Assembly: GCA_050942555.1 (NCBI GenBank)
Contig: JBMNNN010000066.1
Span: forward strand, 1 to 9,825
Reading direction: 5' to 3'
Length of the DNA stretch: 9,825 bases
Source of the DNA: JAAYXU01 sp050942555
GTDB lineage: Bacteria; Bacillota; Clostridia; Christensenellales; UMGS416
Shown piece by piece: positions 1 to 6,357 of the stretch; the first letter of the stretch is position 1; every line of letters begins with the position of its first letter. The notes under the pieces were generated by a model. That model saw only the letters and a list, made by a program, of their open reading frames with translations. It searched no databases and was not told the origin of the DNA. The position numbers and the translations under genes are program-made.

Positions 1-1
1 T

Positions 2-337
2 GTCGTCGCGGTAGAGCCGCAGGAATCCCCTGTGCTCTCGCAGGGCAAGCCGGGACCGCACAGGATACAGGGTATCGGCGCGGGATTCGTGCCCGACGTC
101 CTCAACACCGCCGTCTATGACGAGGTTATCGCCGTGCGCGATGAGGACGCCTTTGCCGCTGCACGCGAGCTATGCCGTACCGAGGGCTTGCTGACGGGCG
201 TATCTTCGGGGGCGGCGCTGTGGGCGGCGACCGCGCTGGCCCAGCGAGAGGACAGCGAAGGCAAGACCATCGTGGCAGTGCTTCCCGATACCGGCGAACG
301 GTACCTGTCCACGTCGCTTTTTGCCGAGGATAGATAA
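2..337 (+). CDS. cysK: Cysteine synthase, C-terminal part (5' end outside window)
   Basis: PLP-dependent O-acetylserine sulfhydrylase, which makes cysteine from O-acetylserine and sulfide in the cytoplasm. The reading frame is open from base 2, so only the last 111 residues are present and the start lies to the left. Family signatures are visible: a GIGAGFVP segment around window residue 27-34, GVSSGAAL (where the family's cofactor-binding glycine/serine loop recurs), and the characteristic C-terminal [11 protein letters not shown]. The catalytic PLP lysine is in the missing N-terminal half. It ends with TAA 32 bp before an Rrf2 regulator on the same strand. In Bacillus and Staphylococcus, CysK is the partner of the Rrf2 regulator CymR, so this adjacency may be functional (inference). 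A cystathionine beta-synthase-like paralogue is a less likely alternative. Confidence 0.93.
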   Translation, partial: VVAVEPQESPVLSQGKPGPHRIQGIGAGFVPDVLNTAVYDEVIAVRDEDAFAAARELCRTEGLLTGVSSGAALWAATALAQREDSEGKTIVAVLPDTGERYLSTSLFAEDR

Positions 338-369
338 CGCATGCTGCCCTATATTAGGGAGGGAGCCTG

Positions 370-810
370 ATGAAGATATCCACCCGGGGGCGATACGCGC
401 TGCGGCTGATGCTGGATCTGGCGATGCAGGACCCCGACGAATACGTGACCATCAAAAGCATCGCCCAGAGGCAGGGGATATCCGACAAGTACCTGGAGCA
501 GATCATCATGGCGCTCAGCCGGGCGGGCTATGTCAAAAGCGTCCGCGGGGCCCGCGGAGGATACCGGTTGGCCCATGCTCCCCATGAGTATACCGTGGGC
601 ATGATACTGCGGCTCATCGAGGGCGAGCTGGTGCCCGTGGCCTGCATGGAGGACGAGCCCAACCGATGCCCCCGCTGCGTCCACTGCGCCACGCTGGACG
701 TATGGGAGCAGCTCAAAGACGCGATAGACGGCGTGGTGGACTCGATCACGCTGGCCGACCTCGCAGACAAACAAAAGGCGAAACTAGCGTCTAAATCCGG
801 GAAAGGATGA
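370..810 (+). CDS. Rrf2-family transcriptional regulator (CymR/IscR-like) with a cysteine cluster
   Basis: A 146-residue cytoplasmic DNA-binding protein of normal Rrf2 length, beginning with the family signature MKISTRGRYALRLMLDLA. A winged helix-turn-helix spans about residues 10-66, with the wing at residues 57-67 (SVRGARGGYRL). Cysteines 92, 100, 103 and 106 cluster after the dimerisation helix begins. IscR of E. coli holds a [2Fe-2S] cluster with C92, C98, C104 and H107, so cluster binding is plausible here but the spacing differs. The start is fixed by a strong AGGGAGGGAG ribosome site at 356-365. The stop overlaps the ribosome site of metY. Position between cysK and metY suggests control of cysteine/methionine genes, as for CymR, whereas the cysteines resemble IscR-type sensors; I leave the gene name open. 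Confidence 0.93.
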   Translation: MKISTRGRYALRLMLDLAMQDPDEYVTIKSIAQRQGISDKYLEQIIMALSRAGYVKSVRGARGGYRLAHAPHEYTVGMILRLIEGELVPVACMEDEPNRCPRCVHCATLDVWEQLKDAIDGVVDSITLADLADKQKAKLASKSGKG

Positions 811-819
811 AACTGAGCC

Positions 820-2106
820 ATGCGCGACATACGTAATCTTCGGTTTGAGACACTTCAGATCCACGCCGGGCAGGAGACCCCCGATCCCGCCACCGGCGCC
901 CGTGCGGTGCCGATCTACCAGACCACGTCGTATGTGTTCGATGACTGCGACCAGGCCGCGGGCCGTTTCGCGCTCAGCGAGCCCGGCAACATATACACCC
1001 GCATCATGAATCCAACCACCGACGTGTTTGAGAGGCGCATGGCGGCGCTGGAGGGGGGCGTGGGCGCCCTGGCCGTCGCCAGCGGATCGGCGGCGATCGC
1101 CTACGCCGTCCAGAATATCGCCCATGCGGGGGACCATATCGTATCGGCGAGCACGCTCTATGGCGGCACCTACAACCTGTTCGCCCATACGCTGCGGGGT
1201 TTCGGCATCGACGTCACGTTCGTGAACCCCGACCAGCCCGGCAGCTTCGCCGCGGCCATTCGGGCGAACACCAGAGCGATATTCCTCGAAACACTGGGCA
1301 ATCCGAATGCAAGCCTCATCGATATCGAGGAAGTGGCCGCCATCGCGCATCGCAGCGGCATTCCGCTCATAGTCGACAACACGTTTGCCACGCCGTATCT
1401 GTTCCGGCCCATCGAGCACGGGGCCGACATCGTCGTACACTCGGCCACCAAGTTTATCGGAGGCCACGGCACCAGCATCGGCGGCGTGATCGTGGACGGC
1501 GGACGTTTTGATTGGGCTGCCTCGGGGAAGTTCCGCTGCCTGACCGAGCCGGATCCGAGCTACCACGGGGTGCGGTTTACCGAGGCGGCTGGCGCGGCGG
1601 CCTATATCACGAAGGCCAGGGTGACGCTGCTGCGCGATACGGGGGCGGCTCTGAGCCCGTTCAACGCGTTTCTTTTCCTGCAGGGGCTGGAGACGCTGTC
1701 CCTGCGGGTCGAGCGCCATATCGACAATGCCCTCCGCGTCGTGGACTTCCTGTGCGGCCATCCGAAGGTCGGGCGCGTCAACCACCCGTCCCTAAAGGAC
1801 AGTCCCTACCATCGGCTGTACCGCCGGTATTTTCCCAGAGGGGCCGGCTCGATCTTCACGTTCGAGATCCGGGGCGGTGCGAAGGAGGCTCGGGATTTTA
1901 TCGACAAGCTGGAGATATTCTCGCTGCTGGCCAATGTGGCCGATGTGAAGTCCCTCGTGATCCACCCGGCCAGCACCACCCACAGCCAGATGAATGAGGC
2001 CGAACTGGCGGCCTGCGGTATCGGGCCCGCCACCGTCAGGCTCTCGGTCGGGACCGAGCATATCGACGATCTGATCGGCGACCTCAGGCAGGCGCTGGAA
2101 GGATGA
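820..2106 (+). CDS. metY: O-acetylhomoserine sulfhydrylase (Cys/Met metabolism PLP enzyme)
   Basis: A 428-residue PLP enzyme of the Cys/Met metabolism family, predicted to make homocysteine from O-acetylhomoserine and sulfide in the cytoplasm. The N-terminus ([11 protein letters not shown] at 9-19) and the full length fit MetY better than the shorter MetB/MetC enzymes. Visible active-site features are Y59 and R61 in YTRIMNPT (phosphate contacts from the neighbouring subunit), the SGSAAIAY loop near 88-95, D186 in VDNTFATP (pyridine nitrogen contact) and the PLP lysine K211 in [11 protein letters not shown]. The C-terminal [13 protein letters not shown] and [13 protein letters not shown] are typical. 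It follows the Rrf2 gene by 9 bp, with an AAAGGA site at about 803-808 that sits rather far from the ATG. Its stop overlaps the nadA start. A cystathionine gamma-synthase role cannot be excluded from sequence alone. Confidence 0.95.
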   Translation: MRDIRNLRFETLQIHAGQETPDPATGARAVPIYQTTSYVFDDCDQAAGRFALSEPGNIYTRIMNPTTDVFERRMAALEGGVGALAVASGSAAIAYAVQNIAHAGDHIVSASTLYGGTYNLFAHTLRGFGIDVTFVNPDQPGSFAAAIRANTRAIFLETLGNPNASLIDIEEVAAIAHRSGIPLIVDNTFATPYLFRPIEHGADIVVHSATKFIGGHGTSIGGVIVDGGRFDWAASGKFRCLTEPDPSYHGVRFTEAAGAAAYITKARVTLLRDTGAALSPFNAFLFLQGLETLSLRVERHIDNALRVVDFLCGHPKVGRVNHPSLKDSPYHRLYRRYFPRGAGSIFTFEIRGGAKEARDFIDKLEIFSLLANVADVKSLVIHPASTTHSQMNEAELAACGIGPATVRLSVGTEHIDDLIGDLRQALEG

Positions 2107-3035
2107 AGGAGATGGACACGAACCCGCTGCAAAATGAGATACTTGAGCTTAAGAGAAAAAAGGGCGCGCTGATACTGGCCCATTATTACCAGACGATGGA
2201 CATCCAGGAGATCGCCGACCATGTCGGGGATTCCTTCGAGCTGGCCCGCCGGGCAAAGGAAGCGAAGGAGGAGCTGCTGGTGCTTTGCGGCGTCCGGTTC
2301 ATGGCCGAGAGCGCGAAGATACTAAGCCCCGACAAGACCGTTCTGCTTCCCGCCCCCGACGCCGGATGCCCCATGGCCGACATGATCGAGCCCCGGGACG
2401 TGCTGCGGCTGCGCCGGGAGCACCCCGATGCGGCGGTGGTGTGCTATGTGAATTCGTCCGCTGCGGTAAAGGCGGTAAGCGATATATGCTGCACATCGGC
2501 TTCGGCGGCGCGGATCGTCCGCGCCCTGCCCCAGCGTCGGATCATATTCATCCCCGATCAAAATCTGGGGGCGTACGTGGCGTCGCAGGTGCCCGAAAAG
2601 GAGATCATACTCTTTAGCGGATACTGCCCGACCCACCACAGGGTGACGGAAAGCGACGTGCTGGCCGCAAAAAAGGCCAGGCTGGGAGCCCCGGTGCTGG
2701 TCCACCCGGAGTGCCGGCCCGAAGTGCTGGCGCACGCCGACTATATCGGCAGCACCGCGGGCATACTCGACCGGGCCGAGCGCGGCGACGAGCCCGAGTA
2801 CCTCATCGGCACCGAGACCGGCGTCGTGGAGCGCCTGCGCGCAAGAGCCCCGGGGAAGCGTTTTTATCTGATATCGCCCGGGCTCTTCTGCCCGAACATG
2901 AAAAAGACCAGGCTTATCAGCGTAAGAGACGCGCTTCTAAACAACGAGTACGAAATCACGCTCGATGCCGATGAGATGGACAGGGCGAAAAGCAGCTTGG
3001 AAAGGATGATCGAGGTGGGGCTCTCCGCGGGATAG
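2103..3035 (+). CDS. nadA: Quinolinate synthase A
   Basis: A 310-residue cytoplasmic [4Fe-4S] enzyme that condenses iminoaspartate with dihydroxyacetone phosphate to quinolinate in de novo NAD synthesis. It is the compact form, comparable to the thermophile enzymes. The three cluster ligands expected for the family are C89 (GCPMADM), C175 (SGYCPTHHR) and C263 (LFCPNMKKT), spaced 86 and 88 residues apart as expected. LAHYYQ (25-30), [14 protein letters not shown] (63-76), [10 protein letters not shown] (115-124), HPEC (201-204) and GSTAGI (216-221) are also family motifs. The ATG at 2103 overlaps the metY stop as ATGA, implying translational coupling; an ATG at 2112 is the alternative, and neither has an ideally spaced ribosome site. 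No nadB or nadC lies next to it, which is unusual because these three genes are commonly clustered. Confidence 0.95.
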   Translation: MKEMDTNPLQNEILELKRKKGALILAHYYQTMDIQEIADHVGDSFELARRAKEAKEELLVLCGVRFMAESAKILSPDKTVLLPAPDAGCPMADMIEPRDVLRLRREHPDAAVVCYVNSSAAVKAVSDICCTSASAARIVRALPQRRIIFIPDQNLGAYVASQVPEKEIILFSGYCPTHHRVTESDVLAAKKARLGAPVLVHPECRPEVLAHADYIGSTAGILDRAERGDEPEYLIGTETGVVERLRARAPGKRFYLISPGLFCPNMKKTRLISVRDALLNNEYEITLDADEMDRAKSSLERMIEVGLSAG

Positions 3036-3122
3036 GGCGGCTGTACGGGCTTCATGCATGCGGACCACAACGCAAACCCAATACGATTTATCCCTTTCAT
3101 TTTCGCCGCCCCTGCGCCCCAA

Positions 3123-3151
3123 TTGCCCCCGCGCGCGCGCTGTGCTATAAT
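3123..3151 (+). promoter_or_regulatory. Predicted sigma-A-type extended -10 promoter for queT
   Basis: TTGCCC (3123-3128) and a perfect TATAAT (3146-3151) are separated by 17 bp, and TG lies one base ahead of the -10, giving an extended -10 element. Transcription would start near 3158, about 75 bases before the queT ATG. The spacer contains five GC dinucleotides in a row (3131-3140). Nothing else in the 197-bp gap 3036-3232 looks coding; its first ~85 bases (3036-3120) show no clear feature and no U-tract terminator for the nadA operon. Confidence 0.72.
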
Positions 3152-3156
3152 CGGAT

Positions 3157-3215
3157 GCGTGCCGCGCGGGACGCGCGCAGCCGCCGGTAGGGACTCCGCG
3201 TGTGCGCGGGTACGC
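3157..3215 (+). promoter_or_regulatory. Foldable GC-rich leader RNA of queT (candidate cis-regulatory RNA)
   Basis: Bases 3157-3167 (GCGTGCCGCGC) can pair with 3204-3215 (GCGCGGGTACGC) as an 11-bp stem with one bulged G and one G-U pair. An inner ACGCG (3171-3175) can pair with CGCGT (3197-3201). The closing stem ends three bases before the queT ribosome site (GGAGA, 3218-3222), a layout compatible with control of translation initiation. GC-rich DNA folds easily by chance, and I could not match the consensus of preQ1 riboswitch class I or II, so identity is unknown. Confidence 0.3.
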
Positions 3216-3232
3216 TTGGAGATGATGAAGCC

Positions 3233-3730
3233 ATGCGCAGGTATGTAACGCCCCGGTTCCTGGCGCGGTCGGCGCTGATCGCCGCGCTGTACGCCGCGCT
3301 GACGCTGGCCGTCGCGCCGCTGTCCTACGGGATCATGCAGGTGCGGGTCGCGGAGGCGCTGTGCGTGCTGCCTTACTTTACCGCATCGGCTGTGCCCGGG
3401 CTGTTCGTGGGCTGCCTTGTCGCCAACGGCGTGGGCGTGGCGATGGGGCTTGGCGCGGGTCTGCCCGATATCGTGTTCGGGAGTATGGCTACGCTGGCCG
3501 CTGCGCTGCTGACCCGCGCGATGCGCCGCCGTTATCTGGCGCCGCTTCCCCCGGTGGTCGTCAATGCCTTCGTCATAGGGCCGATGCTGCACGCGGCGCT
3601 CCGGTACCCGTTGCTGGCCGCGATCGCATGGGTAGGCCTGGGGCAGCTGGTCGCGTGCTATGGACTGGGCGTGCCGCTCATGCTGCTGCTGGAGCGCCAC
3701 CGCGAGCGTCTTTTCGGTGCCGAGCCATGA
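3233..3730 (+). CDS. queT: QueT family transporter (ECF S component for queuosine precursor)
   Basis: A 165-residue, very hydrophobic integral membrane protein with about five to six predicted membrane segments (roughly 11-30, 44-62, 63-75, 79-95, 105-123 and 126-150). QueT-family signatures are present: LIAALYAALTLAVAPLSYG (15-33), the QVRVAEALCVLPYF segment (36-49), DIVFGSMATLAAAL (79-92) and VVVNAFVIGP (108-117). QueT proteins are predicted substrate-binding subunits of energy-coupling-factor transporters that bring in queuosine precursors; the ATPase and T subunits are not in this window, as is usual for group II ECF systems. I chose the ATG at 3233, which has GGAGA at 3218-3222 and starts at the conserved region, over an upstream in-frame GTG at 3200. 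The stop overlaps the start of the next transporter gene. Confidence 0.85.
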   Translation: MRRYVTPRFLARSALIAALYAALTLAVAPLSYGIMQVRVAEALCVLPYFTASAVPGLFVGCLVANGVGVAMGLGAGLPDIVFGSMATLAAALLTRAMRRRYLAPLPPVVVNAFVIGPMLHAALRYPLLAAIAWVGLGQLVACYGLGVPLMLLLERHRERLFGAEP

Positions 3731-4674
3731 AAATCAGATCGTCCGCCTGGTACCGCACCGCGGTCCTCCTTACCGTCATACCGCTCGCTTTCGCGGGCCC
3801 GCTGGGCAAGCTGGCGCTCAGCTGGGGCGACTCCCCGATCGTCATTGCGTTCTGGAGGCAGGTGACCGCCACGGCGGGCACGCTGGCGATCGCGCTCACG
3901 TCGCCCCGCGCACGGGGCGCGCTTTTGTCGCCTTCGCGCCGGACCGCGCTTCTTCCGGTGCTGGCGGGTCTGCTGCTGGCCGGTCACTATTTCAACTGGT
4001 ACTCGGCGCTTGGCAGAACCACCGTATTTAACGTCACGATATTGTCATGCCTGCAGCCTTTCTTCGCGCTGGCCGGCGGATGGCTGCTGTACAGGGAGCG
4101 TACCAGCCCCCGGGTGCTGGCCGCGATCGCGCTGGCTGCGGCGGGCGCTGTGATGATCGGTTTTTTTTCGGCATCGCAGGAAGGACAGGCAAGTCTAGCG
4201 GGCGACGGCTTCGCGGTGCTGAGCGCCGCCTTTTTCTCCGGCTACCTGCTGTGCGGGCAGTCGGCCGGAGGCAGGATACCGCCCCTTGCCTATATGACGG
4301 TGCTGTATGGCAGCAGCGCGCTGTTCCTTGCCGCGGCTGCCGCGGCCACGGCAACGCCGCTGTGGTCGTCGGATATACGGACCATCGGCGTGGCGGTGCT
4401 GCTCGCGCTGACGGCGACGTTCATGGTACATTCGGTATATAATTGGGCTGTGGGCCGCGTGGGCGCGGTATACGTCACGGTCGTCACGCTGGCCGAACCG
4501 GCGGGCGCGTCGCTTGTGAGCTGGATGTTGTTTTCCGAGATTCCCGGGGCGGCCTCGCTTCTGGGCGGAGCGCTGGTCCTGGCAGGAGTCATACTCTACA
4601 TCGTTTTCTCGCGGCGCAGCGGGGCGGCAAACGCAAAGCCCCGCGAGAGCCGGTCGGAATGCGCCTCGGGCTGA
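3727..4674 (+). CDS. EamA/DMT-superfamily transporter
   Basis: A 315-residue inner membrane protein with two EamA repeats and about ten membrane segments. The first repeat carries PIVIAFWRQVTATAGTL (37-53) and the helix ending PFFALAGGWLLYRERTSP (111-128). The second repeat carries the equivalent AEPAGASLVSWMLFSEIPG (256-274), followed by a last helix (275-294). Such proteins export or import small metabolites; the substrate cannot be told from sequence. The ATG at 3727 overlaps the queT stop as ATGA, so translation is probably coupled. The frame stays open leftward to 3361, but that part lies inside queT in another frame and lacks transporter character. Coupling to queT is compatible with a related nucleoside or base substrate, but this is weak inference. 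The C-terminal 20 residues are hydrophilic and arginine/serine-rich. Confidence 0.88.
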   Translation: MKIRSSAWYRTAVLLTVIPLAFAGPLGKLALSWGDSPIVIAFWRQVTATAGTLAIALTSPRARGALLSPSRRTALLPVLAGLLLAGHYFNWYSALGRTTVFNVTILSCLQPFFALAGGWLLYRERTSPRVLAAIALAAAGAVMIGFFSASQEGQASLAGDGFAVLSAAFFSGYLLCGQSAGGRIPPLAYMTVLYGSSALFLAAAAAATATPLWSSDIRTIGVAVLLALTATFMVHSVYNWAVGRVGAVYVTVVTLAEPAGASLVSWMLFSEIPGAASLLGGALVLAGVILYIVFSRRSGAANAKPRESRSECASG

Positions 4675-4679
4675 GGCGT
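4661..4679 (+). other. Hairpin overlapping the stop codon of the EamA transporter gene
   Basis: GCGCCTC (4661-4667) pairs with GAGGCGT (4673-4679) around a 5-base loop, and the TGA stop (4672-4674) lies at the loop/stem border. No T-run follows, so it is not a standard intrinsic terminator, but it is the only terminator-like element between this operon and fliY. Confidence 0.3.
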
Positions 4680-4753
4680 CCCATATCATACCATATCGAC
4701 ATGTACGCGGCGTAATCGAGCTGCCTCCCTGGCACATTTCGCCATTGCGGTGT

Positions 4754-4782
4754 TTCAGATGCCCCGATCGGGGGTATATATT
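4754..4782 (+). promoter_or_regulatory. Possible sigma-A-like promoter for fliY with a palindrome in the spacer
   Basis: TTCAGA (4754-4759) and TATATT (4777-4782) are 17 bp apart; both match the consensus only partly. The spacer contains CCCCGATCGGGG (4762-4773), a perfect 12-bp palindrome placed where a repressor or spacer-binding regulator could act. I found no motility sigma factor (sigma-D/FliA type) consensus in the gap 4675-4890. That gap otherwise holds two CCATATC copies 10 bp apart (4681 and 4691) and a possible leader ORF. Confidence 0.35.
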
Positions 4783-4807
4783 GGTTACTGCCCGCAGAGG
4801 AATTGCT

Positions 4808-4888
4808 ATGGCGCTAAGACGGGCAGCAAATACCGGATGTGTGCGCCCGATTGCGCGGCCGCGTCCTGTTTGCGCCAGAGGGGGATAA
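4808..4888 (+). CDS. Possible 26-residue leader peptide upstream of fliY
   Basis: An ATG at 4808 sits six bases after a strong AGAGGA site (4796-4801) and opens a 26-codon frame that ends with TAA two bases before the fliY ATG. The peptide starts MALRRAANTGC, is strongly basic (six arginines, no acidic residue) and has two cysteines; I recognise no family. The frame differs from fliY. CTGCCCG (4788-4794) and CGGGCAG (4820-4826) can pair and would place both the ribosome site and the ATG in a 25-base loop. It could be a regulatory leader coupled to fliY translation, or a chance ORF. Confidence 0.35.
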   Translation: MALRRAANTGCVRPIARPRPVCARGG

Positions 4889-4890
4889 GG

Positions 4891-5958
4891 ATGGCGGAGT
4901 TATCACAGGCCGAGATCGACGCGCTGCTTGGCGGAAAGAAAGAGCCCGGCGGGGCGGAAGCGCCCGTAAACCGGAGTGACACGACGCTGACCCAGGAAGA
5001 GATCGATACGATCGGGGAGGTCGGCAATATCAGCATGGGCAGCTCCGCAACGGCGCTCTCATCCCTGCTGAACCGGAAGATAGACATTACGACTCCCGTC
5101 GTGTCGGTCGTCGATCTGGATGAGGTGATAGGCAGCTGCGAAAAGCCCTATGTAGCGGTTGAAATATCCTACACCGATGGCATGGTCGGGAACAACGTAC
5201 TGAATATTACGGGCGACGATGTGAAAATCATCACCGATATCATGATGGGCGGCGCCGGCGACATACAGCCCGGCGAAATCAGCGAGCTGCATTTGAGCGC
5301 GATGGGCGAGCTTATGAACCAGATGATCGGTACGGCGGCTACCGCGCTGTCCAAGATGATCGGAAAGCGGATTAACATATCTCCGCCCCGCCCGATCCTC
5401 GTGGACCGGTCTGACAAGCAGATCCGGGAAGTGATGAACCATCAGACTCCGGTCGTCAAGACCGTTTTCACGCTTTCGATACAGGGCAAAGGCGACAGCG
5501 AGATCATGCTGCTCATGCCCATCGCCTTTGCCAGGGAACTCACACAGCAGCTCAGGCAGCAGTACCTGTCGGGGAGCAAACCGGCAGGGGAGCCCGCGGC
5601 CGACGCCGCCCCTGCTTCCGAACCGGCGCCGCCCCCCGCATCTCCTGCTCCTCAGGAGGAGGTTAAGGTGAAGTATCTGCAGTTTCATGCGTTCGGCGAC
5701 GAGAAACCCGAGGCGCCGGATTCGCAGAGCCGCTACGATATCCTGATGGATATACCGCTCGAGGTTTCGGTCGAGCTGGGCCGCGTCCGGAAAAGCATCA
5801 GCGAGATACTGACATTCGGAACCGGTACGATCATAGAGCTTAATAAGATGGCAGGAGAGAATGTGGACATACTCATCAACAGGAAGCTGATCGGCCGGGG
5901 CGAGGTCATCGTGGTCGACGAGGCTTACGGGGTCCGCATCACCGAGGTGATAAAGTAA
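4891..5958 (+). CDS. fliY: Flagellar motor switch phosphatase FliY (CheC-like domains plus FliN domain)
   Basis: A 355-residue component of the flagellar switch (C-ring) that also dephosphorylates CheY-P. Residues 7-15 (AEIDALLGG) match the N-terminal CheY-P-binding peptide of FliM/FliY. Two CheC-type phosphatase motifs are intact: D39-E43-N46 with P69, and S136-E140-N143 with P166, both with the expected spacing. A Pro/Ala-rich linker covers about 228-258. The C-terminal FliN/SpoA domain (about 280-355) includes MDIPLEVSVELGR and ILTFGTGTIIELNK. The ATG at 4891 follows a GAGGGGGAT site (4878-4886) and starts directly at the conserved motif; the open frame continues 47 codons upstream from a GTG at 4750 without homology or ribosome site. 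cheY follows by 18 bp. The usual neighbour fliM is not upstream. Confidence 0.94.
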   Translation: MAELSQAEIDALLGGKKEPGGAEAPVNRSDTTLTQEEIDTIGEVGNISMGSSATALSSLLNRKIDITTPVVSVVDLDEVIGSCEKPYVAVEISYTDGMVGNNVLNITGDDVKIITDIMMGGAGDIQPGEISELHLSAMGELMNQMIGTAATALSKMIGKRINISPPRPILVDRSDKQIREVMNHQTPVVKTVFTLSIQGKGDSEIMLLMPIAFARELTQQLRQQYLSGSKPAGEPAADAAPASEPAPPPASPAPQEEVKVKYLQFHAFGDEKPEAPDSQSRYDILMDIPLEVSVELGRVRKSISEILTFGTGTIIELNKMAGENVDILINRKLIGRGEVIVVDEAYGVRITEVIK

Positions 5959-5976
5959 TGAGCAGGGAGGCTCACG

Positions 5977-6336
5977 ATGGGTAACGGTGTTCTGATTGTA
6001 GATGACGCGGCCTTTATGCGCATGATGATCAAGGAAATACTGTCCCGCAATGATGTGCCCGTAGCAGGCGAGGCCGAAAACGGCGCCGTAGCGGTAAAAA
6101 GATACGTAGAGCTCAAACCCGATCTTGTCGTCATGGACATCACGATGCCCGAGATGAGCGGTATCGAGGCGCTCAGGCAAATCCGCCAGATCGACGGATC
6201 CGCAAAGGTCATTATCTGCTCGGCGCTGGGGCAGCAGGATATGGTCGTCGAGGCCATACAGTACGGCGCGCGGGATTTCATCGTCAAGCCTTTTCAGGAG
6301 AACAGGCTGGTTCAGGCTATACGCAAATGCATGTAA
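5977..6336 (+). CDS. cheY: Chemotaxis response regulator CheY
   Basis: A 119-residue stand-alone receiver domain. The acidic pocket is D9 and D10, the phosphoacceptor is D54 in VVMDITMPEMSG, the switch residue is S82 in CSALGQ, and the conserved lysine is K104 in VKPF; F101 is in the place of the E. coli switch tyrosine Y106. No output domain is present. Phosphorylated by CheA, such proteins bind the flagellar switch; FliY directly upstream both binds and dephosphorylates it in Bacillus-type systems. A strong AGGGAGG site (5964-5970) lies six bases before the ATG. The fliY-cheY order is the conserved Firmicute order. CheA and receptor genes are not in this window. Confidence 0.94.
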   Translation: MGNGVLIVDDAAFMRMMIKEILSRNDVPVAGEAENGAVAVKRYVELKPDLVVMDITMPEMSGIEALRQIRQIDGSAKVIICSALGQQDMVVEAIQYGARDFIVKPFQENRLVQAIRKCM

Positions 6337-6337
6337 T

Positions 6338-6351
6338 CCGCGGGAGCGCGG
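6338..6351. other. Short hairpin between convergent cheY and msrA
   Basis: CCGCG (6338-6342) and CGCGG (6347-6351) flank a 4-base GGAG loop inside the 21-bp gap between the two stop codons. It could slow both converging transcripts, but no T-run follows on either strand, so a bidirectional terminator is only a guess. Confidence 0.25.
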
Positions 6352-6357
6352 CGTGTA

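Noticed and set aside
784..1785. 333-codon open frame on the minus strand
   Set aside because: It is antisense to metY, has no family resemblance, and arises from the GC-rich third positions of the real gene.
3035..3111. GGGCGGC (3035-3041) and GCCGCCC (3105-3111) as a terminator for the nadA operon
   Set aside because: The loop would be 63 bases and no T-run follows the second arm.
3361..3726. N-terminal extension of the EamA transporter frame
   Set aside because: The frame is open but runs through queT out of register and encodes Arg/Gly-rich residues without membrane segments. The ATG at 3727 begins the real family homology.
4730..4748. Sigma-54-like TGGCAC...TTGC sequence upstream of fliY
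   Set aside because: The GG and GC elements are 14 bases apart instead of 10, so it cannot be a standard sigma-54 promoter.
4750..4890. 47-residue N-terminal extension of FliY from a GTG at 4750
   Set aside because: It would start within the putative promoter, has no ribosome site and no similarity to the family, while the ATG at 4891 is well placed and begins at the conserved EIDALLGG peptide.
5059..6180. 373-codon open frame on the minus strand
   Set aside because: It is antisense to fliY and cheY, with an Arg/His-rich composition and no ribosome site logic; a shadow ORF.
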